A stretch of DNA of 64,000 nucleotides from Paramecium pentaurelia (taxonomy: Eukaryota > Ciliophora > Oligohymenophorea > Peniculida > Parameciidae), in assembly GCA_905183005.1 (NCBI GenBank), contig CAJJDO010000006.1:480035-544034 (forward strand). Direction: 5' to 3'. The position numbers and the translations under genes are program-made. Positions 23,372 through 35,614 of this stretch are shown here, piece by piece (position 1 is the first letter of the stretch; each line of letters starts with the position of its first letter). Below the pieces are notes generated by a model that saw only the letters and a list, made by a program, of their open reading frames with translations, made no database searches and was not told where the DNA came from.

Positions 23372-23955
23372 TCAAATAGGTTTCATTTCTTTGCCAAGCC
23401 ACTCTATGCAATTCATAATGTCCTTATATTCTAATGTACTACCTTTGAAAACAGATACTTTTCTTGTCTTATTTCTATTTAAAGGAAAATAAAATAAATA
23501 TACTTTAAAAATTCTTCTGTCTTATCAAAAGGATTGTCTTTTCCATTTTGGTTCACAAATACTGCAATTGGAGTCTTAATTATAGAAATATAAGGTTTTT
23601 ACATCTTTAAGGTCTGAGTCAATTATTATTTTTTCTAATTCCAATAATGCCTTTTAGATATCAATGTTGCCATCAATAACATAAATTACTCCTTGACTTC
23701 CATAAAAGTTTTGTCTCCAAAATATTCTCTATCTTTCACTTCCTCCCATATCAAAAACACATAGTGTAATGTTTTTTAATTTAATGTCAACAATTTATAA
23801 ATCTTCCTTCTTATCTTGATAATTTCCTTGATTAAGTGTTTTTATAAGAGCTATATGAAAAATTTATCTTTACTTGACTTTCCAACTCCATTAAGTCCCA
23901 AAACTAATAGTTTACGCTTTTCTTTAGAGAAGAATTTTTCATGATTATTTCCCAT
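23372..23955 (-). CDS. ARF-like small GTPase, probably myristoylated
   Basis: A 167-aa protein with three introns (23, 28 and 29 bp). MGNN at the start offers Gly2 for N-myristoylation. Guanine-nucleotide motifs: P-loop GLNGVGKST (the Ser/Thr split by an intron), switch II FDMGGSERQRIFWRQNFYGSQG (ARF: DVGGQ then W), and VIYVIDGN. The usual DVGGQ Gln, needed for hydrolysis, is Ser, and NKxD is NQNGKD, so nucleotide specificity and turnover may be altered. ARF-like proteins act in membrane or ciliary traffic. A large Sec7 exchange factor lies 25 kb away, with no evidence that they pair. Confidence 0.8.
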
Positions 23956-24299
23956 TTTCGTAAAATTAAATAGTGTTTTAATAAATTATAATAATAATAA
24001 ACAATAAAAATATGAATATAGAATTTTACATTATAATAATATATCTCTCCTATTTCTTATAAATAATAAATAGATTATAATAAAAAGATTAATGAATAAT
24101 AAATATCATATATATTAGATATAGTAAATAAATATAACTCTAAATTATAGAAAATTGTATTAAATATAATATCAAATAATAAGAGTATTGAAATATAATG
24201 AGATATTAAATAATATTAGAATAAAGTAACATACTTATATGGGATTTAATAAGAACAAATATAAAATATTAATTGATTTATTTATTAATAATTATTTTG
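23956..24299. other. AT-rich intergenic region
   Basis: Divergent spacer between the ARF-like and tubulin-ligase-like genes, with many TAATAA runs and no coding-like frame. Presumably it contains both promoters. Confidence 0.5.
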
Positions 24300-26050
24300 A
24301 TGATAATTTACAAATTAGGCTTTGCTAGTATTATTTTTTGTTTCATCTATACAATTGTTGCTTAGATTCATGATTATCATTTGACAATATCAAAAAAATT
24401 AAAAACAAACTATGTACCATTAATGTAAACCTACATGATGGATCATACTAATTACAGTAAATTCAAATAATCCTATAATGTATTATGTATATATAAATAT
24501 GAAAGGAAACATATCTTAATATGATAGAAGAACCTAGTTATTGCATAGAATCAGATACATTAGTAATAATAACAATTAATGTAGAAATTAATTCATCCTG
24601 ACATATTACTTTAGGATAAATATATAATGAGAGAATTAGATAAAGGAAATTTATAAAGAGAAATAATCAAAAGTAGAATGTTTGATTCAATCCAAAATAT
24701 TTAACCATTGCAAAGTAATATATTTCTAAACTTAATTAAGAGCCAACCACAAAATTTTAACATAGAATTCCTCCTTAATTATCATATTTTTATACTTTTA
24801 AACCGAGATTGTAGGATCATTATCATCTTGGTTAAGGTTTAGGTTGTTTGTTTTAAAAATTAAATCATATACCTGGATTGTATACTTTAACAAGCAAAAA
24901 CAGTTTAATATATAATTATGCAAAATATATCTATGATATGAAAAAACGGAATGTTAGTTCATAATGTATAGAAAGTGCATCTTATGTACCAGATACATTA
25001 AGATTAAATGTTAAAACAGAGTGTTAATCATTTTTTAAATAATTGAACAAAATATAAGAAGAATATAAAAATAATAAGAGAGTTTATAATGGTCCAGATT
25101 ATTTGTTAAAGACTGATGAACATAGAGGAGAAGGCATACGATTATTGTTTTAATAATAAATAGAAAACATTACTACAGTATATGAGAATGGAGAATTGTG
25201 TGGTAATGTAACTGAGAAAATAGTGGCTTAGAAATATATTAATAAACCATTTTTATATAAGGGACATAAAATTGAATTCAGAATGTACATTTATTTGGCT
25301 AGCAGTAAACCTTTATAATTGTATATGTATAAAAGAGCTTTGATCAAAAGATGTGCTAATGAATATAATCCTTTATCAGAATCAATACCTGCTCATATTT
25401 GTAATACTGCTATCACAGAGAAAACTCATAAGAATTAAAGTAATTCTATAGAAAGTTAAGAAGAAGATGAGGAGATGTTCATTGATTGGAATTTAGAGGG
25501 TATTGAAGAGTTATTGAAAGAATAGGGTAGAATACCTAAAAATTAAAATTGGCTTTAAGAATATCTTTATCCAAGAATTTATGTTAAAATAATTCACACA
25601 ATTAGAAGTGGATAATATGCATTTTATTAAGATTCTAGATTTTGTGAGTTTTTGGCTATTGACTTTTTACTTGATAATGATCTAGATATATGGTTATTAG
25701 AAATCAATTATAATCCTTAGATTTTAAGTGTAACAAGTGATAGAATTAAAAGAAATTATAAAATGATAGAGGATACTATGGAAATTGCATTTGCATATCT
25801 GAAATCAAAATATAAACGAATCAAAATATTTTTATAAGAAGAATTGATGAAATATTAATATAGTGGAAATAGAATTAGATAAGTAGATTTTAGAAATTAA
25901 TTTGGAAAACATTTTAATTAATTATTAGATGATGTTTAAATAGATTAAGAGTTTAGTTTATCTAAAGATAATTTATATGCACATATAATAGATGAAAGTA
26001 AATAAGGAAATGAGAAATACTTTAATTTAATAGATGCTGAATGCATATGA
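24300..26050 (+). CDS. Tubulin-tyrosine-ligase-like (TTLL) protein with N-terminal TM
   Basis: A 558-aa protein with three introns (26, 22 and 26 bp). ATP-grasp/TTL motifs: QDHYHLGQGLGCLFQKLNHI, HIPGLYTLTSKNSL, GPDYLLKTDEHRGEGIRLL, VAQKYINKPFLYKGHKIEFR (family: QKYIexPllixgxKfDxRxY), IRSGQYAFY and DIWLLEINYNPQ (family: LLEVNxxP). The family normally adds Glu, Gly or Tyr to tubulin tails. A hydrophobic N-terminus (LGFASIIFCFIYTIVAQ) suggests secretion or membrane anchoring, which is odd for an enzyme acting on microtubules. The family-typical FDxR is FR, so activity is uncertain. Confidence 0.8.
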
Positions 26051-26072
26051 AATAAATTATGTTAATTTATAA

Positions 26073-26891
26073 TCAATAATATAATAATATGATGAATAGT
26101 AATATTTACATATAAAGTTGATTTGAATATTGGCATGACTAACAATTATTTTCAGATGTATAAATATAAGTATATAGTGTATTTTAAGTGCAATCTTTGG
26201 CATTTAAATCTTATGGACCATTTGCATTTTAACATATTCCATTAATTAATACACATGGTTATATTGCATTTCTTTATGAACCTTCCCATACAAAATTACA
26301 ATTCTCAATTGATGAATTTGGACAAGTTGCCCATGTACATAAATTATTTACAATTTAACATAAATTTGTATATTATTAACACTAATCTACTGATACATTT
26401 TCACATAATAAATTTTCACATTATTAAATTAGATTATTCCAATAACAAACATTTCCATATCCAACATTATCAAAACGTATATTAAATAAAGATTTGTTGC
26501 AGTCATTTTCATTCAAATAACTTTTACATTATGTTAATTAACAAACATTATTTAATGATGTACCACATCTATTAGATTTTTAATAACATTCTTAATCTGT
26601 TAAACCTGTTAATTCTGTACAATTATTCAATTCTACACATTTATCATCTTTTAAAAAACATCTATCTAATTAAGAACATAAATAAAGAACTGTCTATTCA
26701 TTAAAATATGAACAATTATAATTAAGCACTTCTGTGCATTCAAAATCCAAATCAAGTTAACAAAATTGACTTGAACTACATAAATAAGGTTGATTTATTT
26801 ATTTACAAGTACATAATGTAGAATATTAGATTTGAATATTCCAATTTGCTTATGTTAATTAATAAGGCAACAATATAAGATAAATTATCAT
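26073..26891 (-). CDS. Cys-rich secreted/GPI-type surface protein
   Basis: A 272-aa intronless ORF with a signal peptide (MIIYLILLPYQLTQA), about 30 cysteines in spaced pairs (for example TLCTCKQINQPYLCSSSQFC) and a short hydrophobic C-terminus (ILLFIILLYY) typical of a GPI-anchor signal. This layout resembles Paramecium surface proteins, but the ~75-residue antigen repeat is not clear. Function unknown. Convergent with the TTLL gene (22 bp). In the third reading frame of the opposite strand a 76-codon ORF exists that is only a shadow. Confidence 0.75.
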
Positions 26892-27081
26892 TATTTTTTA
26901 TTATATTTGTTATTAAATATGCAATCATTTATATGTTTACATTATAATACTATTTAACTTATATTATTATGATTCTTTGTTGAAAACAAATTAATATTAT
27001 AATTATTCCTAATCATATTCTAATAAAATCTGATAATGTAGAGTACATTTAATACTTAAGTTGGAATGATTATTTGATTTA

Positions 27082-28440
27082 ATGGAAAATCTACATCCAG
27101 CATAAGAAATCATTTTTAATATAGTTTCAGAGATTCAGAAGCATCATGACTTTATTAATTACATGAACTCTAATTCTTAAAAAATCAAATAAGGTTTGTG
27201 GATATAGTAATACTTTAAAAATGAACCAAATATACCAATAATCTAAAATATAATTAGAGTAGTTGAATTATAAAATGAATACATTCCAATCAAATAACAT
27301 TTTCATCATATTTTAGTACATAAATAAAATGTTCCTAATTTATGTGGATACCATGCAACCTATAATTTAATTCAATGTGTTTAAAGTATTAAATATAAGT
27401 AAGAATTTTTAAATATATTTTTTTAGAATCCCACCTTTATTTTATAATATAGCAGCATTTTGGACATATGTTAAAAGAACCTAAGATTTCTTAAGATAAT
27501 ATAGAAATAAATACTAATTAGATTCAACTATTTGGCCATGGAGAGATTCTGATATTGAAAAAGGAGATTTTGAAAGAACTTATTTAAAAAGTTGTTTACA
27601 TGCTAAACCACTTTTTAAAACAACATTTTAAAATGAAATAATATAAGATATTAAATACTTAGTTACAAATGATACTATATTCTTTTAATATGGTAATGTA
27701 ATTAATGGATATAATGAAAGAGTAGCCTTATAAAAGTAATCATATTATTTAAATTTAGAAAATTTGATTAATTTAAAGAATTCAAACCATAAAATAATGA
27801 AGAATTAATCTAAACATATATGCTTGGAGTAACAAATCATTGGATTTGTTTTGTTGCATATAAATGTATATAAGGAACTTAATTTATTGTAATGGATTCT
27901 AGAAATAGAGATTTCTTTTTGTGGAATTAATAATAAATTAGAGATTTCTTATAATAAGATTAATTAGAGAGACCAAAAAGAGGTTAAAATCCATTAAATT
28001 AATTTTATTTGGATCTTTATGAATAAGGAATGAAAGACTTATAATAGATTATTACATTACTTATCTCATGGATTACAGGTTAAACTAAATTAGAATCATA
28101 TGTTAGCAATCAAAAAATTAGAGTATTTTTGAATCCATTGATTGAATTACTAGAAATTTCATAGAATGAATATCTAAACCTTAAATTTAATAATTAAAAT
28201 GAAGCAAATCTATATTAAATTATGGCATTATGGGCTGATCAATACATAATAACAGTTAGTGAATTTATTGGCAATGCAACCAACATTACATAGATAAACA
28301 AGGCTCTGTTCTTGAAATCAATAGAATTAGCTTAGAGTGCTCTTGAGTATTAAACTAAAAATGGATTATGGAATTAACAAAAGTAATCTCCTTTGCATTC
28401 CATCTTAAAATGTTTAAAAATAATTAACTAATCTATCTGA
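27082..28440 (+). CDS. Putative papain-fold cysteine protease
   Basis: A 435-aa protein with two introns (28 and 23 bp). No family is recognised outright, but the order of a Cys in NVPNLCGYHATYNLI, a His in GVTNHWICFVAYK and an Asp in FIVMDSRNRDF is the Cys-His-Asp order of papain-like and ubiquitin-like-protease folds (Cys on a helix start, HW followed by a strand). The C-terminal third is helical (ELLEISQNEYLNL; KALFLKSIELAQSALEYQ). A deubiquitinase- or deSUMOylase-like role is inference only. The start is the first ATG after an in-frame TGA. Confidence 0.6.
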
Positions 28441-28530
28441 ATATCAATTAATTATATTAATAATAATATTTATATTCTCAAATTAGGTAATTATTCAAAT
28501 AGAATAAAAATAATTATTTATATAAATGGA

Positions 28531-29703
28531 TCAAATGAATAAAGTCACCAAAATCAAACTTCCAAAGAACAAACTCAAACCACTACTACCTGTTGGGCAT
28601 CCATCTTCTTAAGGTTCATCAATATTATTGACATCTAAGGATTCGTCACAATCAATGCATTCATTAGAATCTTTATCTTTCACGCACTCTATTTCTGAAG
28701 TAAGCCCTTAAGTTGATCCTTAATTTTCCTATAATAATCTAGATGATTCATCCAATATTCTTGATCCTGCTGTTGAAGATATGGTAGCTTTTGCAGATAT
28801 TGTTACAGATCTCCATGCAATCTCAACTTTAATCAAATACATAGCATATCCTTTCTAATTTAGCTTTGAAGATATGATATTTGCCTTTTTGAATAACTTA
28901 TCTCCAGTAAAATGAATCTCAGGATTAGTTAAGTAATAAACTTATGTACCATCCTTTGTTAATGTATGCTTTAACCATATTTGATCATTCAAATAAAGGT
29001 CAGCTTTATCAGTTGGTGAAGCACATGCTTCATCAGAACAGAATTTAAGTGAACTTGTAGTTGATGTAACACATTCTCCTGTACAATTAAGCTCAACTTT
29101 TTAACTTAAACTTCCAAAACTAGTATCTAAATTTGAAGTTGATGTTCTATCTATTCCTGCAAGGAAGTCGAAATAAAGAACTCTTTACAAACTTGATCCT
29201 ATATTAAAATCAAAACCATAATATCCTTGGAATATGAAACTGGTTCCATTATCTGATAATTATAGTTCTTTAACAAAGTCTTTACTTGGTATAGTGAATT
29301 AATAACCTCTAGTACTTGAACCATCATTTATGTAATTGATTGTTTAACTTGATTCATCTCTTATCTAATGATCACTATTTTAATATTTATATAGTTTTAG
29401 AGTTAGACATGATTCTGTATTTTCTCCTTTAGTAATCCCTTTTATTGTGGCATCTGAAAATTTAGGATCAGTATAAGTTATAGTTATATTCAAATCAATA
29501 GTGCCATCAATATAAGCTATTGAACCCTTGAATGGGTTCGTTTAAGAGTCACCCAATTTAGCAGTAAAATCAAAACAGTTTTAGGCAACACATTCCCCTT
29601 TTACTTAATTACATTCTGATGGACATTATCCATTCACAAGTTCACAAGATGCATTAATTGTACTTAAGAGACAAAGTATAGTTAACAATAAGAGGATTTA
29701 CAT
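28531..29703 (-). CDS. Secreted/GPI-anchored hypothetical surface protein
   Basis: A 390-aa intronless ORF. Signal peptide (MQILLLLTILCLLSTINA), a Cys-containing start (CELVNGQCPSECNQ), a beta-rich Thr/Ser body with potential N-glycosylation sites, and a C-terminal GSSGLSLFFGSLILVTLFI that looks like a GPI signal (omega site in the GSSG region). The codon use is less AT-biased than its neighbours, as in highly expressed Paramecium genes. No domain recognised. Possibly a coat protein or secretory-granule-associated. Confidence 0.75.
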
Positions 29704-30502
29704 TTTATTTTAATTATTGAAAAATTTTTGTAATTTGATACATTCAAAAATTGGTGATATTCTATTTAGGTATTTAATGATTTAATGTATGTAATTATAA
29801 TGAATAAGAATTAAATGAATAAAATAATATAAACTAATAACATTCAAATAAATAATCAAGTTTCATTTGCATGTAATAATTACTGAGATAATTATAATTA
29901 TTATAGGAGGTTTTTATACTTAATATTGGTTCTTTTAAATTTGAATTATCTTTTCCAACAGATTTTGAAATATATCTTATACTTAATTGTCTAAGGGAAA
30001 GTCAAAAATAATTCGAATAGAAAAAAAGCTTATTATTTTTGTGTTAATTGATTTTATTCTATCTAATAATCAATGGTAAAATTTTGAAATAAAAATTGAT
30101 TATAATACTTTATATATACAATTCTATAATATGTATATAAGATATAAGAATGATTAGATATCAAAAAGAATATGAGAAAATGATTTAATTTTTTTCTAAT
30201 TTTTTAATTCATGAATATGATTCATAATTATTATAATTATTATCAATCATTTGGATATATGATACCTTGATATTCTATATTAATATTGTAGCTAATTTAA
30301 TATTTATCATAAAAAGTTTAAGAAAATTGAAAATGATTAAATATTCTTTATAAAGAGTATTATTATTTGAATAATATATGAATAACGTTAAATTGTCAAT
30401 TAGTTTGTTTCTTTATAAATATATAAATATTTGAGAGTACAATTTAAGATAACAAAATTTGTGAACTCATAAATTATTCTCTAATTAAATTTTATTTACT
30501 TT
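29704..30502. other. Long AT-rich intergenic region
   Basis: About 800 bp between two divergent genes. No open frame with coding character on either strand, and only short A/T runs and near-palindromes such as ataattattataattat. Longest clean spacer in the left half. Confidence 0.5.
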
Positions 30503-31231
30503 ATGGCCCATTAATTAGGTGTTATACAAGAAACATATTAAGATGACTTATAGGAATTAATCTCCAAACTAACATCTTAAAATTAGATAATAGATAAAAG
30601 AGGACCAATTTTAAAAAAGAGAAGAGAACTTCTATTAGGAGCACTTAAAGATTTTAGAGAAGGGGAAACTAAATTATGTGATTCAAAAATATCATGTAGT
30701 ACTGCTTTATTTTCATCAATACATGATGATACTGATCAAATTCAAAAACTATAAGATGAGATAGCCCTAAAGGATTAATAAATTTAAGAATTGAAAGATT
30801 AAGTAGAGTCACTTCAATAAAAAATTCATAGAATATAAATATGTAATGATGAAATGCAATTTGAATTATAAAAACAACAATAGTAATAATAAACATTTTA
30901 AAGAGGAAACAAATTAAGTTAATCTAGTATTTTATATATATTAATATTCTTAGTGATTGTACCTACCTTAACAAGTTCAACTGAAAAAGCATAAGCCACT
31001 ATTAGTAAATTCGTATAACCTTTATCAACAAACTCATTTAAATCAATTGATAGTAAAGAACCTAATTCAAAAGAAGATATGAAAAAAATGATCAGAAGGA
31101 TTTCATAATAAGCATCTGCTTCAGCCTATATATTAGCTGCTAAAGGTGATTATACTACATTGGCTGCTGCTTAAGAAGAATTATAAAGTTAGAAGAGCAT
31201 AGGATCCCAAAAATCTTTGTCAAATAAATGA
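30503..31231 (+). CDS. Coiled-coil protein with one TM segment
   Basis: A 242-aa intronless ORF. Residues ~75-130 form a coiled coil (QIQKLQDEIALKDQQIQELK onward) ending in a Gln run, followed by one hydrophobic segment (SILYILIFLVIVPTL) and a Ser/Ala-rich tail. The order coiled coil then TM recalls golgin- or SNARE-like membrane proteins, but no SNARE zero-layer pattern is convincing. Function unknown. Confidence 0.6.
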
Positions 31232-31266
31232 TTAATAATTTATATTAACAATACAAGATTAAAGAA

Positions 31267-32966
31267 TCAAAATTAAGAATCTGAATTTTATGAATGATGA
31301 CTACTATTTTTAATAGGTTAGGATGTTTCTGTATGTAATTTTAATGTACGAACAGCTGATAATGGATCCTTCTAATAGAATGTTCCTGAAAACTAACCAC
31401 TACTTCTTTTGGCTGACATAGACATCTATTATTATTACACTTCAGTTATAATAGAATATCTCTTTAAATCATTAATTTTTAAATTTTATTCTTCCCCTAT
31501 TTCATTTTAACTATTATATTTAGATTCCAATTCAGCCAAATTTAATTGATAAATGGCATTTTTAACCATTTATTAACCAGTAGTTTATATTGCCTAAGTA
31601 CTTAATTCACTATTTGAATCAATAAAAGGATGTTATAGAGCTTAAATTGCAGTGATTCTATTCTTTGCATTTTTATTCAACATCTTTTTTAATAAATCCT
31701 AATTTAGATTTAATTAAATATACTAATGATTAATCTGTAATGTAATTTCCATCAGAAGGTAAATCTAAATCCATATGACAATGTCTATTTGATCTTAATA
31801 CTTCATCAAAATTCTATCCCAAAAATAAACTATGTCCTGTGAGTAATTTATAGAATATGCAACCAGCAGAAAATATATCAACTTTACAATTATACTTTAA
31901 ATCACTTCTTGAACCTAATACTTCAGGAGCTACGTAACCAGGTGTACCACACTTTGGAAATAAATATCTTGTATAGATCCTCTTGATTACTTATCTAATA
32001 GTTCTGAAGTTGCAAGCCCGAAATCCACTAAAACTAATGAAGAATAGTCGTTTTTTCTTGCAAACATCAAATTATCTGGTTTTAAATCTCTATGAATTAT
32101 CTATTATAACATATTATATATATATATACTCTATGTGAATGAAGAATTTTTAAATTTATAAGTAACTTCTTCATTATAATCTATATACTTTATATTGGTA
32201 ATCTTTTCTAAGGAAGAGTCTATATATAATTATTATTAATTAACACTTTTGCTTTCTCCAATTCTCCACTCAAACTCAAACCTTCCAAATATGATGTGAC
32301 TACATAAAAAATACTGTCTCCCTCATAAATTTCACTCAAAACTAAGAAATTATGTTCATATTATGATAAAGATCTTAAGATTTGTATTTCTGATTTAAAT
32401 GCTTACTAAAGTATACTTTTTAATTACCATTCCATTTCCATTTTCTGAAAGCTTCAAAAATGATTTTTCAATTGCTTTAACAGCATAAACTCCTTTATCT
32501 AAAACATTTCTTGCACTGTACACCTTAATAACATATTAATATTAATACTTTTGCTGAACTTCCTTTACCCACCTAATATAGAGGTTAATATAGGTCTCCT
32601 ATGCCTTCAAATAACACTTTTCCAGCTAATAGTTCTTTAAATCTAATATAAAATGATACTAAAGAACCTTAATAAATCCTTAGCTTATGCATGAACAACC
32701 TTTTTCTTATTTTAATATGGAAATTCAAAGCATTCTAGCTCCTACTTATTCTTACTTAACTCCCAGTTTATTTTGGTATCTAGACTCAATTTTATTCTGT
32801 ATTTAGGATTTTAGCAATCAGCGGTCTAATTTTAATTTACAATCTCTACTATTCCCATAATGACAATCTCATCAAAAACTGTAATATTATATGTGACATC
32901 TTTAAAAAAGTGTTTTCTAATTCCTAAAAATTTGAATTTTGCTTCTGTATAGTCAATTGAATCCAT
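31267..32966 (-). CDS. CAMK-like Ser/Thr protein kinase with PH-like N-terminus
   Basis: A 516-aa protein with six introns (25, 25, 22, 29, 23 and 25 bp). The first ~120 residues are beta-rich (AKFKFLGIRKHFFKDVTYNI) and may be a PH-like fold, as in many Paramecium kinases. The kinase domain is complete: YQVGKGSSAKVYSARN, VYAVKAIEKSFL, IIHRDLKPDNLMF, LVLVDFGLATSELL, CGTPGYVAPEVLGS and KVDIFSAGCIFYKLLTG. A Ser/Gln-rich tail ends NSDSQF. An upstream open stretch on the same strand (to ~33150) has coding character but no splice to join it. Convergent with the coiled-coil gene (35 bp). Confidence 0.85.
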
Positions 32967-33611
32967 TTGATAATTGAGTAGGTTTTTATATAAATAATTC
33001 AATTGAGATTGACATTTAATACTAAATATCTGAATTCTTCTGCGTTTTTCTTTTGAATTAACACTTGATCCTAATCTATAAACTAATCAAATTAGATTAT
33101 TTCTTAATTCAAAATTCCATCTCCTTCTAGTTCCAAAAGTATTGTCATAATAACTATTTGTGATCTTAACTAGAAATATCAAAAAAACTTTAAAATAATT
33201 GATTTCTATTTAATAAACAACAAACTTAGAAACAAGATCAATTCAAAATTTAACATAATTTAAGTCAATTATTAATAATTTGTATTGAAAATAATCAAAT
33301 TTTATTTAATCTTAAAGTCTTAGTGATTAATAAAATTGATTCAATAATTTCTTTAATTTTTATTACTAGAAATGAATTGAATACAAAATTCTTTATAAAT
33401 TAAAATGAAAATAAATCAGTTATTAGATGTGTTTTGATTATTTTTGAGTAAATTAATCTATTAACTTAATTTTGATATAATCAAGAGCAACAATTATAAT
33501 TTTTTTATGTGTTTATATTATGCCCTTTTAATTTCTTTTTTATTATTTTCTTGATAAGAAAATTAAAATTGCTGTTTATAATAATATTAGTACATATACA
33601 ACATATAAATT
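32967..33611. other. Intergenic region with a doubtful small ORF
   Basis: About 640 bp. A minus-strand ORF of 49 codons beginning MTILLELEGDGIL (near 33150) is acidic and coding-like and lies just upstream of the kinase. I could not splice it in. The rest is AT-rich with nothing recognised. Confidence 0.35.
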
Positions 33612-34009
33612 ATGGACCCTTAATTAAATGCATAGTATGATATAACAAGAAAAGATTTAAATGAGTTTATGTAAGAGTGTTGCTAATATTGTATATCAGA
33701 ATATAAAAGAGGTTAAGAGGATGTTATTAAACTAATGTTAAAATATGCATAATAAGTATTAAAAACTATTTAAATATGTAGGAAAGTAATGGAGATTTAA
33801 GGAAAACAAACATTAATAGTTTACTTAATTATTTAATAGAGAGAAGAGATTAAATAATGGTTAATGGAAATTGTACACCATAAATTGAAAATTAGACTAA
33901 TCATAATACAAGCAAGAAAACATTAATTTAAACATAATAAAATGAACCTCAAAAGTTTATAGTTATTAATCATGAAAGATTATAACGAATATTCGAAGAA
34001 TTAAAATGA
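33612..34009 (+). CDS. Small hypothetical protein
   Basis: A 123-aa protein with one 26-bp intron. Helical N-terminal half (DLNEFMQECCQYCISEYKR; EDVIKLMLKYAQQ) and polar, Gln/Asn-rich second half. No family recognised. The intron phase and termination by TGA support a real gene. Confidence 0.55.
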
Positions 34010-34149
34010 TTTTTATTATTTTTGGAAATAAGTAATGAATTTAGATTACAAAAACTAAAACTTGTTGAGTTTCTTTATTATAATAATAATATATTATAAT
34101 CAATTTTGAGATTGATTTTATTAATCTTCATTATTATTTAATTATTATA

Positions 34150-34459
34150 ATGAGAATTTTAGGATTGCTAGCTTTGGTTTTAATAGTTGGATCATATATA
34201 TATTATTGTTCATGGTTATTACTAAAAGTAAAAAATTTTAATAAATAAGCCATTTCTGCCTGAAGATCATTATTCATACTATTATTTCCCAGATTAAAAA
34301 TATGTTTATTATTTACCTTCTCTTTTTTTGCTTTTAATATTATCAATGGTAATGTCTACTTTGGGATATATTCTTATAAATTCTGAAGTATTTAGTAAAC
34401 CTTAGATGCCACCATGGATTAAATATGGTTATTAAGGACCTAAAATTACACATTAATGA
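34150..34459 (+). CDS. DPM2: Dolichol-phosphate mannosyltransferase subunit 2
   Basis: A 95-aa protein with one 22-bp intron. Two transmembrane helices (LGLLALVLIVGSYIYY; YLPSLFLLLILSMVMSTLGY) flank the loop PFLPEDHYSYYYFPDQKY, matching DPM2 (LPF-D--H--HKYFLPREYA). Human DPM2 is 84 aa, so the length fits. DPM2 stabilises the DPM1 synthase in the ER and also assists the first step of GPI synthesis, fitting the many GPI-type surface proteins of Paramecium, two of which are encoded a few kb away. Small and easily missed without the ciliate code. Confidence 0.85.
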
Positions 34460-34704
34460 TTAATATTAATTGTTTTTAGAAATAAATATAGTTTTATTAA
34501 TATCATGAAATAAAATCGATAAATTAATTAGTATTTACTATAAAAATGAAATGCTAACTTTTTGAAAATATTTTATTTTAAATTATAATTTAATGTACAT
34601 TCATTTATATATTGAAGAATTAAAATAATTGAATTCATGAATAGAGTTATTGTAGTTGTTTTTAATATAGTATTATAATATTAATTTAATTCATTTATTA
34701 TATA

Positions 34705-35527
34705 ATGTATTAAAAGTTCGAAATTACTCCCTTCACATAATTTAGATAATAATACTTTAATAATTTAAGAGAATAATCCTGTTTATTACCTGCCTTAGAA
34801 GAACTTTGTGGAGGATGTAATTAAATTTATTCATAATATTAGGGACTTAAGAGACATTAAAATCGATCTTATAAAAATTGACAAAAAAGAACTAAGCTCC
34901 ATTACCATTATTTTTTGATTCATCTTAAGCTATGGATTCTATCTCCAATAAAAAGTAAGCTTTGGCTACAGTTTTTTAATAATTTGATTCAAGAGGAATA
35001 GGAAGAATTGATGCAACAGAATTGTTTTCAGTTATGCTTCTTTTATCAACTGGAGAAGTTAGTTAAATTTTTTATAGTAAGTAATTTTTTGATATATGAT
35101 TAGATATTGCAGTAATTTTTGGTTCAGATAAGACAAATCATATCACTTCAGATGAATTTTTCTTTTTTATTGATTGTTTATTTAGAGGAATTTCTAAGGT
35201 ATTAATTTGTAAGGGAGAAAACAAACCTATTAATTTAAACAAAAGATTGAATGATTAAGACATTAATAAGTTTATGTAATAGATTTTTAAGGGACAACAA
35301 AAAGTAAATAAAGATGAATTATATGCGTAATGATGATGCTTACTATAAATAGATCTGTAAAGCAAAGTCAATAATTATTTGAGTTTATAGAGTATATCTC
35401 AATATCAATGCAAACATCTATGGAATACACAAGATAATAGTCATTATTAATGATGAAAATAACAATGGAAGTTAAAAAATTGATGGCTTAGATGTTATCA
35501 TAAATAGATGGAACTGCAAAAAAATGA
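34705..35527 (+). CDS. EF-hand calcium-binding protein
   Basis: A 247-aa protein with three introns (26, 27 and 26 bp). Two EF-hand-like loops: VFQQFDSRGIGRIDATELFS (D-S-R-G-I-G-R-I-D-A-T-E, a near-canonical loop) and VIFGSDKTNHITSDEFFFF. A helical region follows (ELYASVKQSQQLFEFIEYIS). It resembles neuronal-calcium-sensor or calaxin-type proteins in general layout only. The last intron contains TGA codons, so an unspliced reading would stop early at 35331. Likely a Ca2+ sensor; target unknown. Confidence 0.7.
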
Positions 35528-35614
35528 TATGTTATTTATTTATTTAAATAATCAACAAATTTATTATTTTAATTTAAAAATATAGAAAAATATTAAAGTT
35601 AATAAATAAAACAA

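Noticed and set aside
26255..26485. 76-codon plus-strand ORF
   Set aside because: It is antisense to the continuous Cys-rich protein frame and has no coding-like features.
35331..35333. Stop of the EF-hand gene at the first TGA
   Set aside because: The TGA lies inside a 26-bp GTA...TAG intron; splicing opens another ~60 coding-like codons.
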